From: an uncultured beta proteobacterium | GTDB lineage: Bacteria > Pseudomonadota > Gammaproteobacteria > Burkholderiales > Burkholderiaceae_C | Direction of reading: 5' to 3' | Length of the DNA: 64,000 bases | Assembly: GCA_903873485.1 (NCBI GenBank) | Contig: CAIQOO010000185.1 | Span: 141,090 to 205,089, forward strand | Part shown: one piece after another, positions 43,208 through 55,686 of the stretch | Layout of the letters: the number at the start of each line of letters is the position of its first letter | Numbering within the stretch: position 1 is the stretch's first letter | The notes under the pieces: model-generated | Told to the model about the DNA's origin: nothing | Seen by the model: only the letters and a program-made list of their open reading frames with translations | The model's database searches: none | Made by a program: the position numbers and the translations under genes

Positions 43208-44683
43208 TCATTGAAGCTTGGATTGCGCCACATGTTTTAAAAGTTCTGCCACCGATACATCCATCACGTCAGTAAACGGCTTAGGATAAACACCCAGGTA
43301 CAAAACGGCAATTGCCAGCAAGGCCAAGAACAAAAACTCTCTGGAATTAATGTCTTTCAAATGCTTGACATGATCATTGGAGACCGGGCCCAAATAAACT
43401 CGCTTGAACATCCAAAGTGTATAGGCAGCACCAAATATCAACGCACTTGCAGCCGCCATGCCGGTCCAGAAATTAAACTTGACGGCACCAAGAATCACCA
43501 TCCACTCCCCCACAAAACCAGCAGTTCCGGGCAGTCCACAGTTTGCCATTGCAAACAAAAGTGCAAATGCGGTGAACTTGGGCATAGTATTCACCACACC
43601 ACCGTAACTGGCTATTTCACGGGAATGCACCCGATCGTAAAGCACGCCAATGGACAGAAACATGGCGGCAGAAACAAAACCGTGTGCAATCATTTGAACG
43701 ATGCCGCCAGCAACACCCAAATCATTGAATATAAAGAAGCCAAGAGTCACAAAGCCCATGTGCGCAACAGAAGAATAAGCCACCAGTTTTTTCATGTCTT
43801 TCTGAACCATGGTGACAAAACCCACATAAATCACCGCAGCCAGAGAAAGGCCAATCATCAAACCCGCCCATTCATGCGATGCATCCGGGGTGATTGGCAA
43901 AGAAAATCTCAGGAAACCATAGGCACCAAGCTTCAACATGATAGCAGCAAGCACGGCTGAACCGCCCGTTGGTGCTTCTACGTGAACGTCGGGCAACCAG
44001 GTGTGAACAGGCCACATTGGCACCTTGACGGCAAAAGCCGCCAAAAATGCAAAGAACAGCAAAGTCTGTGCATCGCGGCCTAAAGGCAACTTCTGCCAGA
44101 CTGCCAACTCGAAGCTACCACCCGATGTAGTGTAGAGATAAATCAATGCGATGAGCATCAAAAGCGAGCCGAGCAAGGTGTACAGAAAAAACTTGAAGGC
44201 TGCATAAATTTTGTTTGGTCCACCCCATACGCCAATGATCAGGTACATCGGAATCAGCGTGGCTTCAAAAAAAACGAAGAAAAGCAAGCCATCGAGTGCA
44301 CAGAAAACACCAATCATGAGCCCACTCAAAATCAAAAAAGAACCCATATACTGATTGACACGGCTGGTAATGACTTCCCAGCCCGCAATAACCACAACAA
44401 GATTGATGAATGCCGTCAGCAATACAAACCACAGCGAAATACCGTCAACACCCAAGTGATAGTTGATGTTGAAACGCTCAATCCACGGTGCCATTTCTGT
44501 AAATTGCATCGCAGAAGTGGTGACATCAAACTGGGAATACAGTGGCAATGTGACTAAAAGGCTCACGGCTGCACCAATCAGCGCAATCCAGCGCACCACC
44601 CGCGCCTGGTCATCCCGACCCAAGGCAAGCAACATGACACCGAATAATATTGGTGTCCAAATAGCCAGGCTCAACAAACCCAT
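43208..44683 (-). CDS. nuoM: NADH-quinone oxidoreductase subunit M
   Basis: 491 aa, about fourteen helices. Motifs LGVDGISLWFVLLTAFIN (with conserved Asp/Glu region), EATLIPMYLIIGVWGG, KVPMWPVHTWLPDVHVEAPTGGS and AYSSVAHMGFVTLGFF. A proton-pumping antiporter-like subunit between NuoL and NuoN. 37 bp precede nuoN. Confidence 0.96.
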   Translation of the reverse strand: MGLLSLAIWTPILFGVMLLALGRDDQARVVRWIALIGAAVSLLVTLPLYSQFDVTTSAMQFTEMAPWIERFNINYHLGVDGISLWFVLLTAFINLVVVIAGWEVITSRVNQYMGSFLILSGLMIGVFCALDGLLFFVFFEATLIPMYLIIGVWGGPNKIYAAFKFFLYTLLGSLLMLIALIYLYTTSGGSFELAVWQKLPLGRDAQTLLFFAFLAAFAVKVPMWPVHTWLPDVHVEAPTGGSAVLAAIMLKLGAYGFLRFSLPITPDASHEWAGLMIGLSLAAVIYVGFVTMVQKDMKKLVAYSSVAHMGFVTLGFFIFNDLGVAGGIVQMIAHGFVSAAMFLSIGVLYDRVHSREIASYGGVVNTMPKFTAFALLFAMANCGLPGTAGFVGEWMVILGAVKFNFWTGMAAASALIFGAAYTLWMFKRVYLGPVSNDHVKHLKDINSREFLFLALLAIAVLYLGVYPKPFTDVMDVSVAELLKHVAQSKLQ

Positions 44684-44696
44684 TTTTATGTTTCTC

Positions 44697-46712
44697 CTAT
44701 TTGAGCCAAACGAAATACGTCATCAGCACAAAGATGCCAAGCACCATCGTCAAGGCGTAGTCATAAAGATACCCGGTCTGAAACTTGCGAACCACGCCGG
44801 ATATCCAGCCGACAACACGCCATGATCCATTAACACATGCGCCATCAATCAGCGCCTGATCACCCGCTTTCCAGAGGACAATGCCAAGTCCTCGAGCACC
44901 ACGCGCCAACACGTTTTCGTTAAACCAGTCCATGTAGTATTTATTCTCAAGCAGGTTAAACACAGGCATCAGGTTGCACTTGATGGCAGCCGGCAAAGCC
45001 GGATTAACCATGTACATGTAGTAGGCGCAGGCCACACCGGAGAGCGCCAGCCAAAATGGCGCGGCCATCAAGCCGTGCATCGCCAGTTGCACCGGGCCAT
45101 GAAACTCCTCACGCAAGACCTCAATGGCCTTGTGAATTTCTGTGTTGACAAAAATGGAATCCTTGAAAAAGTCACCAAACAACATCGGGCCAATCGTGAT
45201 GAAACCGATGACGACTGATGGGATGGCGAGCATGACCAAAGGCAATGTGACAACCCAAGGTGATTCATGCGGCTTTTGATGCGCGCCATGATGACCATGA
45301 TCGTGGCCGTGATGCGCATCCGGGTTTTGATCAAATCGCTCTTTTCCATGAAAAACCAGAAAATACATCCGGAAAGAATAAAAGGCGGTGACAAACACGC
45401 CCGTCAAAACCGCAAAATAAGCAAAACCTGATGCCGGCAGTTGACTGGCATGCACCGCCATAATGATCTCGTCTTTGGAATAAAAACCGGAGAAAAGCGG
45501 CGTACCAATCAAGGCCAGCGATCCAAGAAGTGCCGTGATCCAGGTGATGGGCATATATTTGCGCAACCCGCCCATCCAGCGAATATCCTGATTGTGATGG
45601 ACACCCATGATGACCGAGCCAGCGGCCAAAAACAGCAAGGCCTTGAAAAATGCATGGGTCATCAGGTGGAAAACAGCGACCGAATATGCAGAAGCGCCCA
45701 GAGCTACTGTCATATAACCCAACTGCGACAATGTCGAGTAGGCCACCACGCGCTTGATGTCGTTCTGGATAATGCCCAGAAAGCCCATGAACAAGGCCGT
45801 AATGGCACCGATGATCAGAACAAAGTTGAGTGCTGTATCGCTCAATTCAAACAAGGGCGACATCCGGGCCACCATAAATATACCTGCAGTAACCATAGTG
45901 GCAGCATGAATCAGTGCAGAAATAGGTGTCGGGCCTTCCATTGAATCTGGCAACCAGACATGGAGAGGAAACTGTGCAGACTTGCCCATTGCACCGATAA
46001 ACAGACAGATACAAATGACCGTGACAAGCATCCAGTCGGTACCGGGAAGAAGCAACTTGGACAACTCTGCGGATTTTGCAAAGGTTTCGGTGTAATTAAG
46101 GCTGCCACCGTAGGCCGCAAGCAAGCCAATGCCGAGAATGAAACCGAAGTCGCCGACCCGATTCACCAGAAAAGCCTTCATATTGGCAAATATGGCAGTG
46201 GGCTTGTTAAACCAGAAGCCAATCAATAAATATGAAACCAGACCGACAGCTTCCCAGCCGAAAAATAACTGCAGCATGTTGTTGCTCATGACCAGCATCA
46301 ACATGGAGAAAGTAAATAAGGAGATATAAGCGAAAAATCGGTTATATCCTTCATCCTCTTCCATGTAGCCAACAGTGTAGATATGCACCATCAATGAGAC
46401 AAATGTCACGACACACATCATCATGGCGGTCAATCCGTCAACCAAGAAGCCGACTTCCATCTTGAGATCGCCCACTACCATCCAAGTGTAGATAGTTTCA
46501 TTGAAGCGTGCCCCGTCGAAAGCAACGCTGTAAAGAACCGAGGCAGACAGCACAAACGACAGCAATACACCCAAGATGGTCAGGGAGTGTGACATGCGCC
46601 GACCGATGGCATTTCCGCCAAACTTGGTTCCGAGGATGCCAGCGGCAAGTGCCCCCACCAAGGGAGCCAGCGGAACCGCCAGCAAGGTTGATACTGAAAG
46701 GGTTTGACTCAT
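44697..46712 (-). CDS. nuoL: NADH-quinone oxidoreductase subunit L
   Basis: 671 aa. Antiporter-like core (VDGLTAMMMCVVTFVSLMVHIYTVGYM; GWEAVGLVSYLLIGFW; KSAQFPLHVWLPDSMEGPTPISALIHAATMV; YSTLSQLGYMTVALG), a His-rich loop near 460-480 (HHGHDHGHHGAH) and the long lateral helix region at the C-terminus. The distal proton-pumping subunit of complex I. The His-rich loop is variable among relatives. Confidence 0.96.
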   Translation of the reverse strand: MSQTLSVSTLLAVPLAPLVGALAAGILGTKFGGNAIGRRMSHSLTILGVLLSFVLSASVLYSVAFDGARFNETIYTWMVVGDLKMEVGFLVDGLTAMMMCVVTFVSLMVHIYTVGYMEEDEGYNRFFAYISLFTFSMLMLVMSNNMLQLFFGWEAVGLVSYLLIGFWFNKPTAIFANMKAFLVNRVGDFGFILGIGLLAAYGGSLNYTETFAKSAELSKLLLPGTDWMLVTVICICLFIGAMGKSAQFPLHVWLPDSMEGPTPISALIHAATMVTAGIFMVARMSPLFELSDTALNFVLIIGAITALFMGFLGIIQNDIKRVVAYSTLSQLGYMTVALGASAYSVAVFHLMTHAFFKALLFLAAGSVIMGVHHNQDIRWMGGLRKYMPITWITALLGSLALIGTPLFSGFYSKDEIIMAVHASQLPASGFAYFAVLTGVFVTAFYSFRMYFLVFHGKERFDQNPDAHHGHDHGHHGAHQKPHESPWVVTLPLVMLAIPSVVIGFITIGPMLFGDFFKDSIFVNTEIHKAIEVLREEFHGPVQLAMHGLMAAPFWLALSGVACAYYMYMVNPALPAAIKCNLMPVFNLLENKYYMDWFNENVLARGARGLGIVLWKAGDQALIDGACVNGSWRVVGWISGVVRKFQTGYLYDYALTMVLGIFVLMTYFVWLK

Positions 46713-46718
46713 TTTTAA

Positions 46719-47027
46719 TTACCCCTTCAACGAATCAAGTTCGTCCACATTGATATTCGACTTGTTGCGGAACAAAAGCACCAGAATAGCCAGTCCGATG
46801 GCCGCCTCGGCTGCAGCAACTGTCAAGATAAAGAACACGAATATCTGTCCATGCAAATCACCTAAATAGTAGGAAAAAGCAACGAAGTTTGTGTTGACCG
46901 CAAGCAGCATGAGCTCGATCGACATCATCAAAACAATCAGATTTTTTCGATTGAGAAAGATGCCAATCACCGAAAGCGCAAACAGCATTGCACCCAATGA
47001 CAAAAAATGCCCTAATGTCAACGTCAT
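46719..47027 (-). CDS. nuoK: NADH-quinone oxidoreductase subunit K
   Basis: 102 aa with three helices. Contains the conserved Glu residues in [19 protein letters not shown] and [20 protein letters not shown], which line the membrane charge path. Overlaps nuoJ by 4 bp and precedes nuoL by 6 bp. Confidence 0.96.
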   Translation of the reverse strand: MTLTLGHFLSLGAMLFALSVIGIFLNRKNLIVLMMSIELMLLAVNTNFVAFSYYLGDLHGQIFVFFILTVAAAEAAIGLAILVLLFRNKSNINVDELDSLKG

Positions 47028-47683
47028 GCTTTGCTCCCGCCAGTTGGTTCGTCCGGCGCTGTTACGGGCAACGCAGGTTTGGTGGACTTCAGATTGATCA
47101 CCATCAACCGGTCACTTGCCTTGACGCGAACCTGATCGCCTGAATCGATCGCCTTGGTGTCCTTGCGGTGCCGCAGGGTTAGTGCAACCGCAGCAATCAT
47201 CGCAACAAGAAGAAGTGCTGCTGCGACTTCGAGGGGATAAAGATAACGGGTATAGAGTAACTTGCCAAGTTCCCGCGTATTTGATATCTCGCCAGCGACA
47301 TTCCCAAGCGCGTTCACGGCACGCGGCTCCTCGGTGACCCTGAATCCACCAATCAATAGCGCACACATTTCCAAAATAATTAAAATACCAATGACTGCCG
47401 CAACTGGAAAATGTTTCCAGAAACCTACACGCAGGCTCTCAATGTTGACATCGAGCATCATCACAACAAAGAGAAACAGTACCATAACGGCACCAACATA
47501 CACCAGCATCAGTGTTAGAGACAAAAACTCGGCTTTCAATAACATCCAGATCATCGATGCCTGGAAAAAAGTCAAGACAAGAAACAAAACTGCGTGAACC
47601 GGATTGCGAGCGGTGATCACGCGAAAAGCAGCAACAAGCAACACAGTTGAAAACAAATAAAAAAGACCGGTCGTAACACTCAT
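47024..47683 (-). CDS. nuoJ: NADH-quinone oxidoreductase subunit J
   Basis: 219 aa with five helices ([54 protein letters not shown]) and a soluble basic C-terminal tail of about 50 residues ([14 protein letters not shown]...). A membrane-arm subunit near the quinone site; the tail is longer than in E. coli. ATGA overlap with nuoK. Confidence 0.95.
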   Translation of the reverse strand: MSVTTGLFYLFSTVLLVAAFRVITARNPVHAVLFLVLTFFQASMIWMLLKAEFLSLTLMLVYVGAVMVLFLFVVMMLDVNIESLRVGFWKHFPVAAVIGILIILEMCALLIGGFRVTEEPRAVNALGNVAGEISNTRELGKLLYTRYLYPLEVAAALLLVAMIAAVALTLRHRKDTKAIDSGDQVRVKASDRLMVINLKSTKPALPVTAPDEPTGGSKA

Positions 47684-47708
47684 GATTCAAATTCTTTCTT
47701 ACGACAAA

Positions 47709-48242
47709 TCAACGGTACTTGGCATCAGCCAGTTTATCGGTAGCGATTTGTGATTCATACCTGTCACCGACTGCCAAAAGCATTTCTTTGGTGAAATACA
47801 AGTCGCCGCGCTTCTCCCCATGGTATTCAAGAATATTTGTCTCCACGATGGAGTCCACAGGACAACTCTCTTCACAAAAGCCACAAAATATGCATTTTGT
47901 CAGGTCGATATCGTAGCGTGTCGTTCTGCGCGAACCATCGGCACGGACATCCGACTCGATGGTGATCGCCATTGCAGGACAAACTGCTTCGCACAGTTTG
48001 CAGGCAATGCACCGTTCTTCGCCGTTGTCATATCTCCTCAACGCATGCAGCCCACGAAAACGAGGTGATAAAGGGGTCTTTTCCTCTGGGTATTCGAGTG
48101 TGATCTTGCTTCGAAAGGCATATTTGCCGGTAAGCCTCATGCCTTTGAGCAGTTCGATCAGAAAGAAACTCGACAGAAAGTCCTTTAGTGAAAAGGCACT
48201 CCCGGAAGAGTTGGAGACAGGATTTGAAGTTGGGGTAATCAT
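47709..48242 (-). CDS. nuoI: NADH-quinone oxidoreductase subunit I (2x[4Fe-4S])
   Basis: 177 aa. Two ferredoxin motifs, [12 protein letters not shown] and [12 protein letters not shown], bind clusters N6a and N6b. The N-terminal amphipathic region ([22 protein letters not shown]) contacts the membrane. It carries electrons toward N2 in NuoB. 12 bp after nuoH. Confidence 0.96.
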   Translation of the reverse strand: MITPTSNPVSNSSGSAFSLKDFLSSFFLIELLKGMRLTGKYAFRSKITLEYPEEKTPLSPRFRGLHALRRYDNGEERCIACKLCEAVCPAMAITIESDVRADGSRRTTRYDIDLTKCIFCGFCEESCPVDSIVETNILEYHGEKRGDLYFTKEMLLAVGDRYESQIATDKLADAKYR

Positions 48243-48254
48243 AAACAGCTCGAA

Positions 48255-49337
48255 TTACTTCCAAATGTTCCATGGGGTTTGCATCCACACCCCAACCACC
48301 ACCAGCCATACCAAGGTTATCGGGATAAAGATTTTCCAGCCCAAACGCATGATCTGATCGTATCGAAAACGTGGGAAGGTGACCCTCACCCAAATAAATA
48401 GTGTCATGATGAAGAAAGTCTTCATGCCAAGCCAAATCCAGCCCGGAATCCAATTTAACAGAACACTGTCAATCGGTGACAACCAACCGCCGAGAAACAT
48501 GGTGACTGCCAAAATAGAAATCAGCCAGATGCTCGCATACTCTGCCATCTGAAACATGGCCCAAGACATGCCGGAATACTCCACCATGTGGCCAGCAACG
48601 ATCTCTGATTCTCCTTCAATCACGTCAAAGGGAGTTCGGTTCGTTTCAGCCAAACCAGAAACAAAATAAATCACAAATATGGGCAACAGTGGCAGCCAAT
48701 TCCACGACAAGAACGACAAACCCATATCGGCAAAGTAACCTTTGCCCTGACCGGCAACAATATCTGACAAGTTCAAGCTTGCTGAAACCATCAAAACGAC
48801 TAAAAAGCAAAAACCCATGGCGATCTCATAGCTCACCATCTGCGCCGAGGCACGTAAAGCACCCAGGAAAGCGTACTTGGAATTCGATGCCCAACCTGAA
48901 ATAATCACGCCGTAAATCTCCATTGAGGTGATGGCCATCAGGAACAACAAGCCGGCATTCAAGTTCGCGACGGCGATTTCCGGTCCAAATGGAATTACAG
49001 CCCAAGCCGCCAGCGCTGGCGCGACTGTCAAGACAGGTCCAAGGTAAAACAAAACTTTGTCTGACGCATTAGGCCGGACAATCTCCTTGGTCATCAGTTT
49101 CAAGGCATCGGCAATAGGTTGTAACAAACCCCAAGGTCCAACCCTGTTCGGACCCAATCGAATCTGTACCCAGCCCAATAGCTTACGTTCCCAGAGCGTC
49201 GCATAGGTCACGGCACCCATCACGATCATCAACACCACGGTGACCTTGATTAAGGCCCAAATTGTTGGCCAGGCGATGTCTTTCCACCAAGCGGCCTGGA
49301 CAAATCCTTGACCAAAAGAAAACAGGAAATCACTCAT
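48255..49337 (-). CDS. nuoH: NADH-quinone oxidoreductase subunit H
   Basis: 360 aa with eight to nine helices. Quinone-chamber motifs [36 protein letters not shown] and [35 protein letters not shown]. Couples quinone reduction to the membrane arm. Overlaps nuoG by 4 bp. Confidence 0.96.
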   Translation of the reverse strand: MSDFLFSFGQGFVQAAWWKDIAWPTIWALIKVTVVLMIVMGAVTYATLWERKLLGWVQIRLGPNRVGPWGLLQPIADALKLMTKEIVRPNASDKVLFYLGPVLTVAPALAAWAVIPFGPEIAVANLNAGLLFLMAITSMEIYGVIISGWASNSKYAFLGALRASAQMVSYEIAMGFCFLVVLMVSASLNLSDIVAGQGKGYFADMGLSFLSWNWLPLLPIFVIYFVSGLAETNRTPFDVIEGESEIVAGHMVEYSGMSWAMFQMAEYASIWLISILAVTMFLGGWLSPIDSVLLNWIPGWIWLGMKTFFIMTLFIWVRVTFPRFRYDQIMRLGWKIFIPITLVWLVVVGVWMQTPWNIWK

Positions 49338-51469
49338 GCTGCCACCTCCTGGGTATCAACAACTCTGGCATCGGCGGTCAGTTGGAGTGCAACTGAGCGG
49401 CGCACAATACTGTCGAGTTGATAAATGTCTGCCACACAGGGTTCAAGCGCAGACGATTTCATTGTGGTTGGCAGTTTGCATGCGTTGCTGAGCCGACCAG
49501 CAAATACAAACTCCGGTACGTCGCCCTGGTCTGCATGCAGTTGCAACAAGATTTCCTGTGATGAATCAAAGTGAAAACCAGGCAAATTCAGAATATTCGC
49601 CAAAGCCCTAAGCACCTTCCAGGCAGGCCGCGCTTCGCCCTGTGGCTTGACGACTGCATGGAAGCTCTGCACACGGCCTTCAGCATTGACAAATGTTCCA
49701 GATGTCTCGGTAAAGGGTGCGATGGGCAACAGGACATCGCTGAATTCCAGATTGGCCTTGAACGGGCTGAGTGTGACCACCATGTCACATTCTTTCAATG
49801 CTTGAACTGCGGCTAGACCGGCGGCAGAGTCAAACTCCGGTTCGTTGTTGAGCAAGATTGTGGCCTTCAGTGCACCAGAGAGCATTTGTTGCGCATTCAA
49901 CCCACCTGGACCGGGCAACGCGCCAACCAACTGTGCACCGACCGTGTTGGCGGCTTCGGTGAGATAACCCACAGTCGCACCGGTTTGCTCACCGATCCAT
50001 TGGGCCAACGCCAGCAAGTGACTTGCCTGCTCATGATGGGCCGCAGCATTACCAAGCAAAACGGCTTTATGCTCGCCGCCCAGAAGAGATTTGGCAATGG
50101 CTTTTGCCGCATCCGTTGCTTGTCCAGCTTGCGGTGCCGATATATTTTTCTCCGAGGCAACAGCCATAGCGACATCGGCAAGTGCCTGCACCCATTCTGA
50201 CGTTGGCACGATACAACTCATGCACAGTGGCATTGCCCAATCCATTGGCCTTGCATTGATACGATTGACTTCACAACCAAGCCTTGCAGCCTGGCGGATG
50301 CGTTGAGCAAACAACGGGTGGTCCTTGCGAAGGTTGGAGCCAATTACCAGCACATGCTGCAAACGCGACAACTCAGCGATAGCCATCCCCAAATATCGGG
50401 CACCTTCTTGGACTGTCTCAAACTCGGCATTGCGCAGCCGGAAATCGATGTTTTCACTGCCCATCCCGCGAATCAGTGCCCCAGCCAGATAGATCTCCTC
50501 CAGCGTGCTATGCGGGCTGACCAGGGCACCCACCGAAGCTGCCCCATGATTGGCCTTGATGCTCTGCAAGCCATGAGCAACATACTCGAGTGCCGTCTTC
50601 CAATCGACGACCTTCCACTCCCCACCTTGTTTGAGCATGGGCATTGCAAGCCGCTCAGTGCTGTTCAGAGCCTCATAAGAAAAACGATCACGATCAGCAA
50701 TCCAGCACTCATTGACCGCTTCATTCTCAAGCGGAAGCACACGCATGACTTTGTTGTTCTTGACCTGGATAATCAGATTGGCACCCGTTGAATCATGGGG
50801 GCTGACCGACTTGCGACGTGACAACTCCCAAGTGCGTGCACTGTAGCGAAACGGTTTGCTGGTGAGCGCGCCCACCGGACAAATATCGATCATGTTGCCG
50901 GACAACTCGGAATCAATGGGCCTGCCTTCAAAGGTTTCAATCTCTGCATGTTCGCCGCGGTGCGACATCCCCAACTCCATGACACCCGCAATTTCCTGTC
51001 CAAACCGAACACAGCGCGTGCAGTGAATGCAGCGGCTCATTTCTTCCATGGAAATCAGCGGACCGACATCCTTGTGAAATACAACACGCTTTTCTTCTTC
51101 GTAACGAGACGACATGCCGCCGTAGCCAACTGCCAGGTCCTGCAACTGGCACTCGCCACCCTGGTCGCAAATCGGGCAATCCAGCGGGTGATTGATGAGC
51201 AAAAACTCCATCACCGACTTTTGCGCTTTAACAGCCTTTTCAGTCTTGGTGTGAACCACCATGCCTTGAGTGACCGGTGTCGCACACGCGGGCATGGGCT
51301 TGGGCATTTTTTCCACATCTACCAAGCACATGCGACAACTCGCCGCAATACTGAGCTTTTTGTGGTAGCAGAAATGTGGAATATAAGTTCCTGTTTTTTC
51401 GGCTGCATGCATGATCATGCTGCCTTGCGCAATGTCAACCTTCTTGCCGTCGAGTTCAATTTCAATCAT
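49334..51469 (-). CDS. nuoG: NADH-quinone oxidoreductase subunit G
   Basis: 711 aa. N-terminal [2Fe-2S] ligands [17 protein letters not shown] and the later Cys of PACATP; His-Cys cluster [14 protein letters not shown]; [4Fe-4S] [12 protein letters not shown] with CPVGAL; then a molybdopterin-oxidoreductase-like domain to the C-terminus. The largest peripheral-arm subunit, holding the chain of clusters from NuoF/E to NuoI. 12 bp after nuoF. Confidence 0.96.
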   Translation of the reverse strand: MIEIELDGKKVDIAQGSMIMHAAEKTGTYIPHFCYHKKLSIAASCRMCLVDVEKMPKPMPACATPVTQGMVVHTKTEKAVKAQKSVMEFLLINHPLDCPICDQGGECQLQDLAVGYGGMSSRYEEEKRVVFHKDVGPLISMEEMSRCIHCTRCVRFGQEIAGVMELGMSHRGEHAEIETFEGRPIDSELSGNMIDICPVGALTSKPFRYSARTWELSRRKSVSPHDSTGANLIIQVKNNKVMRVLPLENEAVNECWIADRDRFSYEALNSTERLAMPMLKQGGEWKVVDWKTALEYVAHGLQSIKANHGAASVGALVSPHSTLEEIYLAGALIRGMGSENIDFRLRNAEFETVQEGARYLGMAIAELSRLQHVLVIGSNLRKDHPLFAQRIRQAARLGCEVNRINARPMDWAMPLCMSCIVPTSEWVQALADVAMAVASEKNISAPQAGQATDAAKAIAKSLLGGEHKAVLLGNAAAHHEQASHLLALAQWIGEQTGATVGYLTEAANTVGAQLVGALPGPGGLNAQQMLSGALKATILLNNEPEFDSAAGLAAVQALKECDMVVTLSPFKANLEFSDVLLPIAPFTETSGTFVNAEGRVQSFHAVVKPQGEARPAWKVLRALANILNLPGFHFDSSQEILLQLHADQGDVPEFVFAGRLSNACKLPTTMKSSALEPCVADIYQLDSIVRRSVALQLTADARVVDTQEVAA

Positions 51470-51481
51470 CTTGGGACTCGC

Positions 51482-52834
51482 TCAAACGTAAGCCGGGACC
51501 ATACAGGTCTTGTGCTCAACGTGATAAACAAACTCGGGTCTGAAATGCTTCAGCATGGCACGCACCGGCATGGCGGCTGCATCACCCAAGGCGCAAATCG
51601 TGCGCCCCTGGATATCCTCTGCCACGCTGTCGAGCAAGTTCATGTCGCTGGCACGACCATGACCATTTTCTATACGATCCACCACGCGCCAAAGCCATCC
51701 CGTGCCTTCACGGCACGGTGTGCACTGTCCGCAAGACTCGTGCATGTAAAAGTAGCTCAAACGCTGCAGGCTCTTGACCATGCAGCGACTGTCGTCCATC
51801 ACGATGACTGCACCAGAGCCCAGCATTGACCCGGCCTTGGCAATCGAGTCGTAATCCATCGTGCATTCCATCATCAGGGATGCGGGCAATATTGGCGAGG
51901 AAGAACCGCCTGGGATGACAGCCTTGAGTTTGCGGCCAGCCCGGACACCACCTGCCAACTCCAGCATCTTGGCAAACGGCGTGCCCATGGGAACTTCAAA
52001 GTTGCCAGGACGCTCAACATCGCCGCTCATCGAATAAATCTTGGTGCCGCCATTGTTGGGCTTGCCGCATGCGAGGTAAGCCGCACCGCCGTTGCGAATG
52101 ATCCATGGCACTGCAGCAAAGGTTTCGGTATTGTTGATCGTCGTCGGCTTGCCATAGAGTCCAAAACTGGCAGGGAACGGCGGCTTGAAACGGGGTTGAC
52201 CTTTTTTGCCCTCAAGAGACTCCAGAAGCGCAGTTTCTTCGCCGCAAATATAAGCGCCGAACCCGTGTGCAGCATGCAACTGAAAGCTGAAATTGCTGCC
52301 CAATATGTTGTCACCCAAAAGACCAGCCGCCCGGGCTTCCTCTAGCGCTTTTTCAAACCGCTCGTAGGTCGAAAAAATCTCGCCGTGAATATAGTTGTAT
52401 CCGACCGCAGTGCCCATGGCAAAAGCGGCAATCGCCATGCCTTCTATGACAATATGGGGATTGAATTCGAGAATCTCGCGGTCTTTGCAGGTACCAGGCT
52501 CACCCTCGTCCGAGTTGCAGACCAGGTACTTGTGGCCCGGAAACTGGCGCGGCATGAAACTCCACTTCAAGCCGGTCGGGAAACCCGCCCCGCCCCGTCC
52601 GCGCAAAGCTGACTCCTTGACGGTGGCGATGACCTGATCCTGAGTCATGGCGACACCGCCATCTTTGCCCAGAACCTTGCGCAATGCCTGGTAGCCGCCG
52701 CGCGCTTGATAGTCTTTCAGCCGCCAGTTGGAGCCATTCAGGCCCGCCAGAATCTGGGGTTCAATATGACGGCCATGAAAACAGGTCTCAATGCCGGTGG
52801 CACGGAACTGGGAAAGAATTTGCTGCGCGTTCAT
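51482..52834 (-). CDS. nuoF: NADH-quinone oxidoreductase subunit F
   Basis: 450 aa from ATG 52834, chosen because AGGAG (52842-52846) lies 7 nt upstream; ATG 52837 overlaps the nuoE stop. FMN/NADH site ([32 protein letters not shown]) and N3 cluster ligands [12 protein letters not shown] with a distal [10 protein letters not shown]. It oxidises NADH. Confidence 0.96.
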   Translation of the reverse strand: MNAQQILSQFRATGIETCFHGRHIEPQILAGLNGSNWRLKDYQARGGYQALRKVLGKDGGVAMTQDQVIATVKESALRGRGGAGFPTGLKWSFMPRQFPGHKYLVCNSDEGEPGTCKDREILEFNPHIVIEGMAIAAFAMGTAVGYNYIHGEIFSTYERFEKALEEARAAGLLGDNILGSNFSFQLHAAHGFGAYICGEETALLESLEGKKGQPRFKPPFPASFGLYGKPTTINNTETFAAVPWIIRNGGAAYLACGKPNNGGTKIYSMSGDVERPGNFEVPMGTPFAKMLELAGGVRAGRKLKAVIPGGSSSPILPASLMMECTMDYDSIAKAGSMLGSGAVIVMDDSRCMVKSLQRLSYFYMHESCGQCTPCREGTGWLWRVVDRIENGHGRASDMNLLDSVAEDIQGRTICALGDAAAMPVRAMLKHFRPEFVYHVEHKTCMVPAYV

Positions 52835-53322
52835 CATTTGTCTCCTGCCGCACGCAAACCATCGATCAACTGATCCAGCTTCTCGGCAGTCATAAAACTG
52901 CACATCGACCGATCATTGACCAGCATCACCGGCGAATCAGCACAGGCCCCCAGACATTCGCTTTGCTGCAGGGTAAACATCCCGTCGCTTGTCGTTTCAC
53001 CCATGGCAATGCCCAACTTTTTTTCAAGGTACTTCAGGGTACTGACTCCATCACGCAACTGACATGGCAAATTGGTACACACATTGAGCTTGTACTTGCC
53101 AACCGGACGCTGGTTGTACATGTTGTAGAAGGTAGTTACCTCATGCACAGCCATGACTGGCATGCCAAGATACTGTGCAACATCACATTCCGTCTTTTCA
53201 CTGACATATCCCAGTTCCTGCTGTGCGATAGCGAGGCACGCCATGACTGCTGACTGTTTTTGATCTGCCGGGTATTTCGCGACTTCTTTGGAGAAGCGCA
53301 CTTTGGTTTCTTCAGAAATCAT
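52834..53322 (-). CDS. nuoE: NADH-quinone oxidoreductase subunit E ([2Fe-2S])
   Basis: 162 aa. Thioredoxin-like [2Fe-2S] domain with ligands in [10 protein letters not shown] and [12 protein letters not shown] (cluster N1a). N-terminal helical part [29 protein letters not shown]. Pairs with NuoF. Overlaps nuoD by 4 bp and nuoF by 1 bp. Confidence 0.95.
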   Translation of the reverse strand: MISEETKVRFSKEVAKYPADQKQSAVMACLAIAQQELGYVSEKTECDVAQYLGMPVMAVHEVTTFYNMYNQRPVGKYKLNVCTNLPCQLRDGVSTLKYLEKKLGIAMGETTSDGMFTLQQSECLGACADSPVMLVNDRSMCSFMTAEKLDQLIDGLRAAGDK

Positions 53323-54572
53323 CTGTCCACTTCCCCAAACACGATGTCCATCGTACCGATGATGGCAACTGCATCGGCAATCATGTGCCCCTTGCCCATT
53401 TCATCCAGAGCCGCCAGATGCACGAATGCAGGTGGCCGAATCTTCATGCGATAAGGTTTGTTGGCACCGTCGCTGATGATGTAGATGCCAAATTCTCCCT
53501 TGGGATGTTCAATGGCAGCGTAGGTCTCACCCTCGGGTACGCAAAACCCTTCAGTAAACAACTTGAAATGGTGAATCAAATCTTCCATGTTCGACTTCAT
53601 GGACTCACGATCAGGTGGTGCAACCTTGCGGTTATCCGTAATCACCGGGCCAGGATTGACCCGCAACCAATCAACACACTGTTTGACGATGCGGTTGGAC
53701 TGCTTCATCTCTTCCATGCGCACCAAGTAGCGGTCGTAAGTATCACCCGTCTTGCCCACCGGAATATCAAAGTCGAGTCTGTCATAGACCTCATAGGGCT
53801 GGGTCTTTCGCAGGTCCCAGGCAAAACCCGAACCTCGCAACATCGGTCCGGAGAACCCCAGATTCAAGGCGCGCTCGGGTGTCACCACCCCAATGCCTAC
53901 CGTGCGCTGTTTCCAGATACGGTTATCTGTCAACAAAGTATGGTATTCGCCTAAATATATTGGAAAGCGCTGGGTGAAGTCATCAATAAAATCCAGCAAG
54001 CTTCCGCCACGGTTGCGATTGAGATCGTCAGTGGATTTGGCACTGCGAATCTTGTTGGGCGTATGCCTCGGCATGGTATCTGGCAGATCACGATAAACAC
54101 CTCCTGGACGCAAATACGCTGCATGCATGCGTGCGCCGCTGACCGCCTCATAGATGTCAAGCAAATCTTCACGCTCACGAAATGCAAACAGCATCACGGT
54201 CATCGCGCCGCAGTCAATGGCGTGCGCACCAACCCACAGCAAATGATTCAGCAAACGGGTGATTTCAGCAAACATGACCCGGATGTACTGGGCTCGCAAC
54301 GGCACTTCCAGATCCAGCATTTTTTCCAGAGCAAGACAATAGGCCTGCTCATTGCACATCATGGACATGTAATCGAGCCGATCCATGTAGGGCAGGGTCT
54401 GCAAATAGGTCTTGCTCTCGGCCAGTTTTTCGGTGGCACGGTGCAGCAGGCCGATGTGCGGATCTGCACGTTGAATCACTTCACCGTCGAGTTCCAGCAC
54501 CAAGCGCAAAACACCGTGGGCTGCCGGATGTTGCGGCCCGAAATTGAGTGTGTAATTTTTTATTTCCGCCAT
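53319..54572 (-). CDS. nuoD: NADH-quinone oxidoreductase subunit D (49-kDa)
   Basis: 417 aa from ATG 54572 ([20 protein letters not shown]), 2 bp after the nuoC stop; a TTG at 54578 is the alternative. Hydrogenase-like large subunit carrying the quinone-site residues ([30 protein letters not shown] with the conserved Tyr and Asp) and the C-terminus [12 protein letters not shown]. Binds NuoB at the N2 site. Confidence 0.96.
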   Translation of the reverse strand: MAEIKNYTLNFGPQHPAAHGVLRLVLELDGEVIQRADPHIGLLHRATEKLAESKTYLQTLPYMDRLDYMSMMCNEQAYCLALEKMLDLEVPLRAQYIRVMFAEITRLLNHLLWVGAHAIDCGAMTVMLFAFREREDLLDIYEAVSGARMHAAYLRPGGVYRDLPDTMPRHTPNKIRSAKSTDDLNRNRGGSLLDFIDDFTQRFPIYLGEYHTLLTDNRIWKQRTVGIGVVTPERALNLGFSGPMLRGSGFAWDLRKTQPYEVYDRLDFDIPVGKTGDTYDRYLVRMEEMKQSNRIVKQCVDWLRVNPGPVITDNRKVAPPDRESMKSNMEDLIHHFKLFTEGFCVPEGETYAAIEHPKGEFGIYIISDGANKPYRMKIRPPAFVHLAALDEMGKGHMIADAVAIIGTMDIVFGEVDR

Positions 54573-54574
54573 AC

Positions 54575-55192
54575 TCAAACTGCCTTATGCAAGCCCCCGT
54601 AGTTTTCTTCACGAATGATACGCGGGGTAATTTCGCGTGGCTCTATCGTCACAGGCTGATAAACCACACGTTTTTGCTCAGCGTCATAACGCATCTCGAC
54701 ATGACCGGACAGCGGAAAATCCTTGCGAAACGGATGTCCGATGAAACCATAGTCCGTCAGGATCCGCCGCAGGTCATCATGACCTTCAAACACGATGCCA
54801 TACAAGTCAAAGGCTTCGCGCTCAAACCAGTTTGCCGAACTCCAGACTGTCGTCAGACTTGGCAAGATCGGTGCCGAGTCTTCGGCTGCAAAAACTTTCA
54901 GGCGCAAACGCTGGTTCAGGCTCACCGACAACAAATGGAGGACAACACAAAACCGCAGGCCATCGGGCGTGCCATCCGGATATTCAGAATAATCAACCCC
55001 ACACAAATCCATCAGTTGCTCAAATCGGCAGCCAGCGTCGTCGCGAAGAGCAAGTGCCGAGGCATGGTAATCCTGTGCGGAAACAAACACAGTGACCTGC
55101 CCCAAATCGATGACAATGCGCCTGAGCTTGTTGCCCAAGGCTGCTGCCACAGCATCTCGCGTGGCTTCGGGCAATACGGAATAGCTTGTCAT
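54575..55192 (-). CDS. nuoC: NADH-quinone oxidoreductase subunit C
   Basis: 205 aa. The family signature [53 protein letters not shown] is present in near-canonical form (starting [12 protein letters not shown]). It binds NuoD in the peripheral arm. 10 bp after nuoB. Confidence 0.95.
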   Translation of the reverse strand: MTSYSVLPEATRDAVAAALGNKLRRIVIDLGQVTVFVSAQDYHASALALRDDAGCRFEQLMDLCGVDYSEYPDGTPDGLRFCVVLHLLSVSLNQRLRLKVFAAEDSAPILPSLTTVWSSANWFEREAFDLYGIVFEGHDDLRRILTDYGFIGHPFRKDFPLSGHVEMRYDAEQKRVVYQPVTIEPREITPRIIREENYGGLHKAV

Positions 55193-55202
55193 GTTTTATT
55201 CC

Positions 55203-55682
55203 TCAGACTCGTGCAATGGTTTGGGTGCGACGGATTTTTCGCTGCAATTGCAAAATTCCATAAATCAACGCCTCAGCGGTGGGCGGGCAACCCGGCACAT
55301 AGACATCCACCGGGACAATCCGGTCACAGCCGCGCACGACGGAATAGCTGTAATGGTAATAGCCGCCTCCGTTGGCACACGAACCCATGCTGATCACCCA
55401 GCGCGGTTCTGCCATCTGGTCATACACCTTGCGAAAAGCAGGCACCATCTTGTTGGTCAATGTGCCAGCCACAATGATCAAATCGGACTGGCGCGGGCTC
55501 GGACGAAACACCTCGGCACCGAAGCGGCTGATGTCATAGCGTGCTGCCGCAGCGTGCATCATTTCGACCGCGCAGCAAGCCAATCCAAAGGTCATGGGCC
55601 AGACAGAACCGGTCTTGGCCCAATTCACCACGCTGTCATAACTCGTCGTGACAAAGCCTTCTTTGAGAATACCTTCAATCAT
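55203..55682 (-). CDS. nuoB: NADH-quinone oxidoreductase subunit B (N2 cluster)
   Basis: 159 aa. Ligands of the terminal [4Fe-4S] cluster N2: tandem Cys in [21 protein letters not shown] and [11 protein letters not shown]. Short N-terminal extension only. It donates electrons to quinone at the NuoD interface. 4 bp after nuoA. Confidence 0.96.
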   Translation of the reverse strand: MIEGILKEGFVTTSYDSVVNWAKTGSVWPMTFGLACCAVEMMHAAAARYDISRFGAEVFRPSPRQSDLIIVAGTLTNKMVPAFRKVYDQMAEPRWVISMGSCANGGGYYHYSYSVVRGCDRIVPVDVYVPGCPPTAEALIYGILQLQRKIRRTQTIARV

Positions 55683-55686
55683 CGTG